Of a stretch of DNA of 64,000 nt, positions 1-10,700 are shown piece after piece. Each line of letters begins with the position of its first letter. Positions within the stretch are counted from its first letter, which is position 1. The translations under genes and the position numbers were made by a program. The DNA lies in the NCBI GenBank assembly GCA_001949185.1, contig BDGG01000001.1, positions 7,390,149 through 7,454,148 of the forward strand, read 5' to 3'. This DNA is from Ramazzottius varieornatus (taxonomy: Eukaryota > Tardigrada > Eutardigrada > Parachela > Ramazzottiidae). The notes beneath the pieces are model-generated. The model was given only the letters and a program-made list of their open reading frames with translations. It made no database searches and was not told the origin of the DNA.

Positions 1-1200
1 CCCCAACGCTACTGGTACACCCTCCACTACCCCAGTAACCGGAGGCACCGGCACGACTACCCTCAGTACGGGACCGACCGTAACTGGCGTCACCGTCACT
101 GGTACCACGGCCAGCAATACCGGTCCAACTACCACTCCCAACCCCAACGCTACTGGTACACCCTCCACTACCCCAGTAACCGGAGGCACCGGCACGACTA
201 CCCTCAGTACGGGACCGACCGTAACTGGCGTCACCGTCACTGGTACCACGGCCAGCAATACCGGTCCAACTACCACTCCCAACCCCAACGCTACTGGTAC
301 ACCCTCCACTACCCCAGTAACCGGAGGCACCGGCACGACTACCCTCAGTACGGGACCGACCGTAACTGGCGTCACCGTCACTGGTACCACGGCCAGCAAT
401 ACCGGTCCAACTACCACTCCCAACCCCAACGCTACTGGTACACCCTCCACTACCCCAGTAACCGGAGGCACCGGCACGACTACCCTCAGTACGGGACCGA
501 CCGTAACTGGCGTCACCGTCACTGGTACCACGGCCAGCAATACCGGTCCAACTACCACTCCCAACCCCAACGCTACTGGTACACCCTCCACTACCCCAGT
601 AACCGGAGGCACCGGCACGACTACCCTCAGTACGGGACCGACCGTAACTGGCGTCACCGTCACTGGTACCACGGCCAGCAATACCGGTCCAACTACCACT
701 CCCAACCCCAACGCTACTGGTACACCCTCCACTACCCCAGTAACCGGAGGCACCGGCACGACTACCCTCAGTACGGGACCGACCGTAACTGGCGTCACCG
801 TCACTGGTACCACGGCCAGCAATACCGGTCCAACTACCACTCCCAACCCCAACGCTACTGGTACACCCTCCACTACCCTAGTAACCGGAGGCACCGGCAC
901 GACTACCCTCAGTACGGGACCGACCGTAACTGGCGTCACCGTCACTGGTACCACGGCCAGCAATACCGGTCCAACTACCACTCCCAACCCCAACGCTACT
1001 GGTACACCCTCCACTACCCTAGTAACCGGAGGCACCGGCACGACTACCCTCAGTACGGGACCGACCGTAACTGGCGTCACCGTCACTGGTACCACGGCCA
1101 GCAATACCGGTCCAACTACCACTCCCAACCCCAACGCTACTGGTACACCCTCCACTACCCTAGTAACCGGAGGCACCGGCACGACTACCCTCAGTACGGG
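1..1200 (+). repeat. 141-bp tandem repeat array, about 8.5 copies
   Basis: Head-to-tail units start at 1, 142, 283, 424, 565, 706, 847 and 988, with a partial unit from 1129. The period is exactly 141 bp, or 47 codons, so copy number can change without a frameshift. Copies are almost identical. The one obvious variant is a C-to-T change that turns Pro into Leu (ACC CCA to ACC CTA) in the last three units, showing that the 3' units share a recent common origin. The array runs off the left edge of the window, so its true length is unknown and may be collapsed in the assembly. Confidence 0.97.
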
Positions 1201-1567
1201 ACCGACTGTCACTGGGCCCGGTGGGACCGCTGTCACGACTGCGACCGGCCCCAGTACTGGCTCGACGGGCGTCGGAGGTATCACCGCGACGACCGTGGCG
1301 GGAACCGGAAGCACAGGCGCAACCAACACGAACAGTGCCTCGACAGTCACCGGCACTGGAGGAACTGGCTCTTCTGTACCGACCGCAAGTCCCGGCACCG
1401 CGAACACTGGTGCTACGACCACTCAAACTCCGTCGAGAACGACACCCTTTATTTATCCGTACACCGAAGCTCCAACCCACTACGGACAAACAGAAACCGT
1501 CGGTAGCAACTATGTGTGGTACTCACCTCGCGATCTCTATAACCGTATCTTTGCTCGATCCCTCTAG
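2..1567 (+). CDS. Mucin-like Thr/Gly/Pro-rich repeat protein, C-terminal part
   Basis: One frame is open from base 2 to the TAG at 1565-1567 with no start inside the window, so this is the 3' part of a gene. It encodes tandem 47-residue units rich in Thr, Gly, Pro and Ser, with one N-glycosylation sequon (NAT) per unit. A non-repetitive Thr/Gly/Ala linker follows, then a distinct tail with aromatic residues ending YSPRDLYNRIFARSL. The composition fits a heavily O-glycosylated extracellular or secreted mucin-like protein; that role is inferred from composition alone. No domain or membrane anchor is visible at the C-terminus. Two AATAAA signals follow at 1622 and 1636. The gene converges on PRKDC, whose stop lies only about 170 bp away. 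Confidence 0.8.
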   Translation, partial: PNATGTPSTTPVTGGTGTTTLSTGPTVTGVTVTGTTASNTGPTTTPNPNATGTPSTTPVTGGTGTTTLSTGPTVTGVTVTGTTASNTGPTTTPNPNATGTPSTTPVTGGTGTTTLSTGPTVTGVTVTGTTASNTGPTTTPNPNATGTPSTTPVTGGTGTTTLSTGPTVTGVTVTGTTASNTGPTTTPNPNATGTPSTTPVTGGTGTTTLSTGPTVTGVTVTGTTASNTGPTTTPNPNATGTPSTTPVTGGTGTTTLSTGPTVTGVTVTGTTASNTGPTTTPNPNATGTPSTTLVTGGTGTTTLSTGPTVTGVTVTGTTASNTGPTTTPNPNATGTPSTTLVTGGTGTTTLSTGPTVTGVTVTGTTASNTGPTTTPNPNATGTPSTTLVTGGTGTTTLSTGPTVTGPGGTAVTTATGPSTGSTGVGGITATTVAGTGSTGATNTNSASTVTGTGGTGSSVPTASPGTANTGATTTQTPSRTTPFIYPYTEAPTHYGQTETVGSNYVWYSPRDLYNRIFARSL

Positions 1568-1621
1568 TGACTACTGTGCACTTCTCAGTCTGTGTATTTT
1601 TGTATAAATTTCATTTTTCCC

Positions 1622-1641
1622 AATAAAAGTGTCTCAATAAA
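1622..1641 (+). terminator. Tandem poly(A) signals of the mucin-like gene
   Basis: Two AATAAA hexamers (1622-1627 and 1636-1641) lie 55-75 bp after the stop codon of the plus-strand mucin-like gene, in the expected position for cleavage and polyadenylation before the convergent PRKDC gene. Confidence 0.7.
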
Positions 1642-1737
1642 ATGACCGGAAACGCATTTTAGATAAAGATAAAAAGATCTATTTGGGAGGGGAAAGAAAT
1701 CTCACTTTTCGTTCATCACCAAACCGCAACTTGTCGA

Positions 1738-4700
1738 TCACACCCAAGCATCCCAGCCGACAAAAATGCGACCCAGTAAGTTACTGTCGGTAGCTTGGTC
1801 AATCAGACACTGGACTTGGGCTTCGACAGACAAGCCGGTTTGTGGGTAAGCTCGACGAACACTATCCTTATCACCCAAACACCACTCAGTAAAATTCTTC
1901 AAAGAGAACAGTACCGACTTCTGGTTCGGGAACCACGGGTTGGCCAGCGCTTCGTCTCGGGTGATGTAGGCGGGATTCTCTCCCAGCAGCTTTCTGCCCA
2001 CTATGGCAATCTTGTCCTTTGCGAACCATGTCAGATCGCTGGTTGGTGTCGCCTCTGTAACAGCAACCACGGTCAGATCTTTACAGATTAGCACTGAAAC
2101 CAGTCAAGTTTGGGACGATCACAAATCGCCTGAGCAGGATCGTTTTCCCGATTGGCGCATACTTGCTGCCAATAAAAATAGAAACGTGCGCCACTTGAGA
2201 TAGTAGCAGATTCCATTAGTCTGCCGACGTCCCATTTAGTTCCGCAAAAATTCGTACCCTTAGCAGAGACTCTTCTGGCGTTACTGAGCCAGTCCATGGA
2301 AGGTTCCTGAATGAAGACGTCCATAGTAGCCATCAGAATTTGCCGTTCCTTCCTCAAGGCCCGCAAGGCGTGGATCATCGTCTGCTGGTACTTGCCCGCG
2401 TTCGTTTGTGGGTGCATCAGGTTGGTTATCTGTAGGACCGTATTTTTAAAAGGTACTACTTAGCCTTCGCACGATGTCAGCCAACAAGACTGAGAGCGTG
2501 CGCCACCTCAAAAAACCATGTTGTCTTTTTTGTCGCCGGGCTCCCATTTATTACCTGTCTGGTCAGTCTGAACGGGACCAGTTCCGGAACGGGCAGGAAC
2601 TGCGTACCAGAGCCGAAGGCATACCCAAAGTCAATTGGGAAGATGATACCGGTCTCCATGGATATCATGTTGTTACTCAAATGCCGATCGCCAATACCCA
2701 AGACGTACTGCGCCATGGACATTGCGCCTATCAAAAATCAAACTGAGGCTTCCTATCAATAGAAAATCACACCAGGTGCTCTGTTGACAGACAGGTCTTA
2801 CCCAGTGCTTCGGCAAAGTGGTTTCGGACGATACAGAAAGCGTCTGGTGAGACAGTGAGCTCTTGCATGCGCTGTCGAAGGAGATGCGGTGGAATGCGCT
2901 TTTCCCATTCCGCCAGCTTGGCCCGAATTTCAGCGGTTGGAATCTGAGCGTAATAGTTGTACGCCGTCGCTGAAAGAAACCCAATCAAATGTGAGTAACA
3001 AGGTCGGCAAGGCAAACTCAGGAAAAACTAACAGCTGCACTTACGGTGTTCGGCTTTGACCTTGGCTTCAAGCCATTTGGAGGCGTTGTACTTGGTCAGG
3101 TTGAACAGAGAGTCTGTCTCCTTATCACCGTGCACCAAAAAGTCCCGAAATGTGGCCGAGTTTTGTACCCACTCGATCAAACCCACGTGCGAGCTCATCG
3201 GGACGACCGCATATGTCTTGATCTGTAGACGACGCTTCGCACAGTCGGCATCCTAAACAGCACACGAACAAGTATTTCTCTACCATCCGCATTTTCAGAC
3301 AGGAGGGTACACTCTAAAATAGCCACCCACCTGAGAGAAGATTCGGTTCATCAGCACGAACAGCTGTTCGACACGCTGATCCAGCCGGATGTCTTCTCCG
3401 CCTTTGACCAGGTAGAAGTAATCCTTCTCGTCATCTCCACGGAAGACAATGCGCTTGGGCCGTTGTTTGGAGCCCAAAATAAGCACCTACCGTAAAACAC
3501 ATTAATTTAGGTTGTTCACCTACACTGGACGATGACTTCAACTGCGCTATTACGCTGTCGAGAAAACTCAAGTTTGATTCGACTTTTCGCTCTGGCTTAC
3601 TTCATCGCCGAAGGCGACAATCTTGACGTGGTCTTCCGGCCGAGGTTTCTCCTTTCCGTCATACTGTCCAGGAATCTCCAGTGTCGTTCCATACTTGAAA
3701 GGACTAAACTGCGCCATCCACAAGTTGAGGTCGGCCAGCCTGGCTGTTCCCGGTTCGGTCAGCTCTTTGAACTTTTTCTTGTTAGCGTCCACATGCTGCA
3801 GAACCTCATACAGCCTCTTTTTGCCCTCCTTGAACTGCGTGGCGAAACCGCTCGTCGGAACTTTCTTGCCTTCCCTCCCGAAGACCTTCAGGAACTCTTC
3901 CCGACAGTTGTCCTGCAACACCATAATGAGAAAGTGCCTTACAGAATATATGCGGAAGCTCGGCAAACAAACTCGGCAGGGTCGTGTTTTCAAGTTGCGC
4001 ATGCTTTCAAGGATGTTGGCTAACACCGCGCGCCACTTAGAGCAATCATCTTGGCGAGTTTTCAAGTGGTGCATACTCTCAGTGTTATCAGCTGGAAGCG
4101 TGCGCCGCTTGGGGAAATTATCTTGCCCAGCTTGTTTGCCAATGTGGATCACGTTTTCAATTTTTCTCATTTTGCACTGAGTTACTTGATTTTAAATATT
4201 ATTTCTTTCACCTGAAAGTTCTTCCAAGTGGGGTTTCTGCTTGAGGACTCCTTTCCTTGCTCGGTGAACAGACGGTTGTACAGCACAAGAAACTCTCTCT
4301 GCAACTGGCTAAACTTTTGTTCTTTGACAAGGTTTTCCGCCGTTTTCATGAACGCGGAAAACAATTGTGTGGGGACGTTGCTGATCAGGATGAGCTGCCG
4401 AAGGAAGTCGTCGACCAAGTTATTACTGAGAAGTTCGTCCAGCCGGTCACAGTACTCAAGAACCTTTCGCCCACTCTCACTGTCTTCCTCAAAGACGTAG
4501 CCCTCTTTGCTGATCTTGTATCCGTAAGTGACGGCGTTAGGGTATTCTTGGCTAAGCCGCAGCAGAATGTCAAAGACTTGAGGGCCCTCTTTCTTGTCCA
4601 GGATAGCCAGCATCTGGTTCGTCCAGGAGATGAACATCCACGACGGACATTCAGCACAGCCTTGCCTGCAAAACAATCGCATGCATATTTATTTGGAACA

Positions 4701-7700
4701 TCTCAAATTACAGTATATCGTACAGGTTGTTTCTCCCCGTTGCGCACGTTTTCGGCCAATCACAACGCAAACGTGCGCCACTTGAAACATGGATTTGGGT
4801 GCTGGTCGAGTCACATTTCATCTTTTTTAAGGCTTATTTAAGGCTTGAGAATGCACGGGGAAGGAAAATTTATAACATTCTCTGGCCTACGAAAACAAAT
4901 CGGTCAAACTTACTCAGAAAAATGTCGTGAACAATACTTGTGCTTGCTTGACCCCCGAACTTCCCATAGGAAGCGAGATTCAGAGATCCCGTGACCGGAA
5001 ACCCGAACCCATGAAAAAGTGCGTACTAACCGACGAAAAAAACGTCCCTATTAAACCCAACAGTCCCACTGCCTCGAGTAAGGCTCTTGATTAAGCATGA
5101 AGTTACCCCAGCCTGCTGCGGTGACACCCGTCCCTCGAGTATCGAGCCAGGAAACGGCTAGATATTAACTTTGGTTCATTTCACTTTCGAAATTTAACTT
5201 TGTTTTCGTGGTCGCACCTGAATTTCTGCCAAATTTTTGGATATTCGCGCAACCACACCAGCAGCCTGCAGAACAGGTCTCTGGCTTCCACGCTACCCAG
5301 CTCGATTGCTTTCAGTAAGACCGAAGTCCCCGTCGTAGCCAGCACCGAGTCATCCAAGACACCCTTTCCAATCATTCGGTCACAGTAGCGGAAAGTCTCC
5401 AGGAACGAATCGGCATCGGTCGATGTCTCACACAGCTCCGTAAACTCGGTGAACACCTATAAAAATCACAGCCGAATTCAACATGGAGTTTCCCATCGAA
5501 CAGAGGGATACGGACACGTAAGTAGAGTGGTTTGAGATCGCTAGTTCCATGCGCCAGTCCGAGTTCTTTCTGGTCAGCAGGCTGAAGCTTGATTTGGGAA
5601 GCATGGTCAGTCAAGAGCTCGGCAATGGAATGGCTGATTTTGGCGGCGAAGGAGCTCTGGAGGGTGGAACGGGCGTCGGCTTCCTGCAAGCTGTCTCGAG
5701 CGTTGTTGATCAGTTTCAGTGCGGACACCAGCTTGCTAAAGTTCTTCTGGGCATGCTCGGGCTCCGCGCCGTAGTGCTTGGCTCGTTCGACAGCAGCTTC
5801 CACCTGCAACCAAACAAGTACTATGAACTGAAGCATAGCACAATACAACCATATGTTGTCCAGAGAATAACGTAGAAAAACAAGCGAATGGTGGCTACAT
5901 GGTTTCCACGTAAAGAAACAGCTCGAATGCGCGAACTTCCGTCAGATAATTCCAGGTACTACTGGAAAGACGAAACATAGAAAATTCTCATATTTTTTCT
6001 ACGCTAGTTCGTTAAGAAAACAACGGGGTGAAAGCACAATCTTTAATTGATTTCTATATGCACTTTCTCTCACAAGTAACTTACATAAACTGCGAGGAAG
6101 CGATCCTGCAAAGACCGAATCTCCCCTGGCTCGGCAAAGTGCGTCGACTCGGGGAAGGCTCGTCTGGCTACTGGATCTGACTGCATGAGCATGGCATCCG
6201 TCAACCGGAAGCGATGCTGGCGAGAAGCCACGAAACCCAACTTCAGCTTCTGACTGACAGTGAATGCCGAAATGAACTCCTTCTCCACTAAAACAAAAAT
6301 CGACCCTCGTCAATTCCCTTTTCAACCAGCCAAAAACAAACATTGGGAAGAAATGAGAGTTCGGCAGGCAAACTCTTTCTCAAGAGGCGCACGCTCTCAG
6401 TTGATGACACTGTAGACTTGCGCCACTCCAAAAGGTGATCTGGTCGATTTTGAGTTTTTTGTCACGCGGCGCACGCTTTCAGTGCTACTGGCTGGGAGCG
6501 TGCGCTAGTGGGGAAAACGATCTGCCTGAGATTGTTTGCCGAGGCCTCAAAGGTTACCACGGTTTCCGGCCGCACTGTTGATGTCACCCGCCAGGAAGCA
6601 TCTATCGGTCACCAGCTGGTTCCATACGCTGGCTGACTCTGTTGGGTGTGGATACCTGTCGCCGCCAGCCAGGAAAACCAGGAATTGTTTAGCCAACTTG
6701 CTAGCGGCGTCCGGCTCTTTGATCATGCCTTCTCGGGTCTTCGTGTACCGCTTGGACTCTTCGATCAGCTGGACTAGCGGCATCTGCAAGCGTCGACTGT
6801 GCTGGTTCAGCTGCGGTGTACCGGCCCAGTCTTCTAGGAAACCTTTGAGAGCCAGCTTCAGGTAGAACTCTGCTTCAGAGTACTTGGAACGCTTGAGGCA
6901 GAAGGTAGCGATCTCCCAACCGTAGTTCCGCTCCAGCAGCTGTTTGCGTTGTGGAATGGCCAGGGCGTTGTTGAAGAACTCGGCCAAGTCACCTGGAAAA
7001 GAGTAACTCGGTCAACCTCAGTCCAGCCTACTTGAAGTTTCGGCTTCACAGTGCTTGTACCAGGAAACAAAGCAGAAAAAATGAAACATTTTCATGTGGT
7101 TTGGTGGAAAATTTGTACGCGATATCATTTCCTCCCGGATCAGTCGCTTAAGCCAAAGTTCTTTCTGTGCAATCGTGAATCTTCTTTTTATTCAAGCTAC
7201 ATTCAAGTATCGTCTAATAGCTATTTGTCTAATGGTGTTTGAATTACCTTCGGCTTCTTGGTCGTCTTGCAAAGACAGCATCAACTTGGCTTTGATGGCA
7301 TACGGCATGACTTTCTCGACCCATCCAGGCTTGTCCCACAAGGCATCTAAACTATCCAACTGAGTAGCGGTATCTTCGGCTGAAGGAGTAGAGGACTCTT
7401 GCAGGTCTTTCCACTGACCCAGCTCCTCAAGACACCGGAAATGCGACTGCTGCAGAACCTCATTCACCGCCTCATCAACCTATCGTCCAGAAACAATTAC
7501 AATTCAGGGAGCGATTGCTTTCAGTCTTGAAAACATCCGCTTTAAAACATGAGCTTCCATTTTCATTTTCAATTGGAGCTCGACCGACATAGTCGGGACA
7601 ATCGTTATCTCAAGTGGCGCACGTTTCCAGCCAGTAACAATTGTAATGTGCGCCACTTGAGATAACGATCGTCCCCTGTTTGCTTGTCTGGTTCTTCGCT

Positions 7701-10700
7701 GAGTCTGGTTTTTTGCAGTCTTCTTTTCAGAACAAATTTGGGGAAATCCGTACTGACTTGTGGTTCGTCTTGCAGCTTCTTGTACCGTCTCATCGCTTCG
7801 GTGTGGTCCCCTCGACATTCAGACCCAATCGCTTCGATTATATCGTCCGCGCTTTCTCTGCCAAAGATGGCGTCCAGCTTCAGACCGTGGATACTGTCTG
7901 TGTCGCCAACCGACTCCAGAAGGCGGTAGAGACCCAGCCAGTTCTCCGACTTGATGGTAGGTGCGCTTGTTGTCGTGCGCCGCCCCTTCTTCGGGGCTGG
8001 TTCCGAAATGTGGGCTGTCAGGATTTTCTTTTCCAGCACAGCGATACCCAAGTGCGGCTGTTGAGCCTTGAGGGCACCGGATGTGATCGCGTCAGCCGAA
8101 GCCAACTCCTGAAAAGAAAAATTCCTTCATGATGAAGCGTTGAATTCGAACTTAACTCAACGGTGATGCGAATTCCTGTTGGAAATAACGTAGAAAAGAC
8201 CAACTTGAAGAAAGTCCATCGACACTCGGTCATGCATGATTCAACAACCGAACACTCAACTTCGTATCGAAAAAAAAGGAGAATTTCGAAATAATGTTTT
8301 ATTGTGGTGTTTTCGAGAAGGATGGTCAGCATTCGTACCAGGAGTCTGGAAGTTTCTTCCGAGACGATATTCAGCAACGTCGACAAGAACATCACATCCG
8401 CCACCTGCTCACTCTTGATGATCTCGTTCAAATGCACCACCAATCCTTCCAAGGCTTCATCCACCGCTTCGCTATTCTTCCTAGCTTCCTCCACGATACA
8501 TTTGAACAAACTCTTCAGTACCTTCCCGGCCGTATGAGCATCTCTATCCGTCAGGATCTGCATGGGTGCGATCAGCGCGGAATACGGTATCTCCACATCG
8601 GGCACGTCACCCGTCCTGTACGTCCTCGACAGCTTCACGGTCATGTTCCTGTTTTCTCTATCCTGCTTCGCTTTCTCCTCACTGGCTTTCCGTTTATCTA
8701 GTTCCCTTCTAGCGAAGTAGTACTTGGACTTCTGGTCGCTGCCCTGAAAAAAAGGCCGATGTTGTCACTACCCGCAACAACATACCACATTTGAGAAGTC
8801 GGCAAACAAATTCGACAAGATAGTTCTACCGAGTGGCGCACTTTTTCAGTTGTATTGGTCGGAACCGTGCACCACTTCGGTAAACAATCTTGTCGACTTT
8901 GACTGTTTCCCAAGTGGCGCACGGTTTCGGCGTTATCAGCTGAAAGCATGCGCCAGTTGGGAAAACGATCTTGTCGAACTTTCTGGCGAGTTCTCATTTC
9001 TTTTCGAAAATATTTTTTAATTTTACTTGTTGGAAGCGTTGTTTGATGGCGTCCATCTGCCGCTTCACCCTGTCAGCTTCGACAGTCTGTGAGTCCTGTA
9101 GTGGTTGAGACTGGCTTTCGAAGGAGTGGAAGACGAGATCCCGGTGCGGCAGGTCGATCAGGAGGGACTGGGAGAACTGTGAGCCGTAGGTGAAACTGGA
9201 CACGTTAAGGGTGTTGGTGGAGTCTTGGGTGTTGGTGGCTTGTGTGGGTGTGAAGACTTGGGTGCGTAGGTTGGTGTGGGAGCGCTGAGAGGAACTTCCG
9301 AATGAAGCTCCGAAGGTCGAACTGGAGAAAGAGTTGGCCGTGATGGGAGCCATGGAAGAACGCTGCTTGAAGGTTGTCTCAATATCCTGTTGAAAAATAA
9401 ATTCCAGATTTCGAGAAATAAATTTTAAATTTGTAAAAATCTGAATGTTTGGAGCTCGGCAAACAAACTTAACAAGGTCGTCCCCCAAATGGCGCACGTT
9501 TCCAGATATACTGATTGAAAAATGCACCACTTCGACAAGCAATCTTGTCGAGTTAATTTGCCGAGCTCGCATATCAGAACTATTTCTAAATGTCTTAGAG
9601 ATCATAGTTTTTTCTAGATATACAATTCGGAATTTCGAATGAGCGGAAGAAATTTCGAGTAAGGTACCTGTCGGAAGAATTCGCAATCGGAAAGCTTTTT
9701 GAACAGTGGCTTATCGAAGAGCGGAGCATTGCGACAGAGGTCAAGCAGCAGGTGGCAGCACGTGGACAGGAAGGTGGTTTCCAGTTCGGGGTGGAGAAGG
9801 TTCTTGAAGAGGGCGATGAGACGAGCGAAGGTGGTGCCGGTCAAACGCTTCTCGGAAGCCCAGAAGGCGGTTAGGAGGTCTCGGACAGTCTGATCGCGGT
9901 CTTTCAGGCCGGCGAAAAGGTGGATTCGCACAGTCTCCATAACGCTCTTTTCTTCCTACAGAATACACCCTTTCAACAACTGTGGACGTTGAACACAAGA
10001 TTACAAAAGAACAAAATAAAATAAGTAAACAGTAATCACAAATAAAACTTCAAAGACCCGTTTATCAATTTTATCTACTTCCAGTGTGATGGAAATAAAT
10101 CCACAAACGTTCTAGCAAGCACCAACCTTTGTCTTTCCATTTTCGAAATGGTCGTACATCCACATGCAGAATTCGTACGCCCTCTGCCTCAGCAGCGGGC
10201 TATTATGGTTGAAGATGTCACTCATGGCGGTTAGCAGCTCTGAAAACTCTTGCGGCTCCATTTTCTTCGCGATGCCTTGATACAATTGCAGCGTCAGTCC
10301 CTGAATTTTCTCATCACTGCATCGAAGAAGAGACCGTTTGAAACTCGTATTCGTTCAAACTCAAATTAAAAATCCGTCTCACTTGTACTTCAAGGCGTTC
10401 AACAAATCTCGTTCCTTGAACTCGATGAAAGGGTGCTCAATGTCATCCACGGCGCTCAGGAGTATCTCCAGACACTTGGCTTTGGCAGGACCGAACAATG
10501 TAGGCAGAACGAAGAAGATTCGGTTCAGGTAGTCTTTGACAATTTTGGGGTAGCTGCGGGAGACTTGGTGCATGGTCTCTATGAACTGGTCTTTGTTGGA
10601 GTCTTGCTTGGCCGTCAACAAAGCGCGCACTTCGTCCACCGTGGAGTCCACGTGAGTCTTGTCGAGTTTGATGTCGATGGCTCGGGCAATGAGAAGACCC

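Noticed and set aside
1160-1489. Minus-strand 109-codon frame across the mucin repeat
   Set aside because: Arg/Ser/Gly-rich shadow of the GC-rich repeat on the opposite strand; the plus frame has the stop, unique tail and poly(A) signals.
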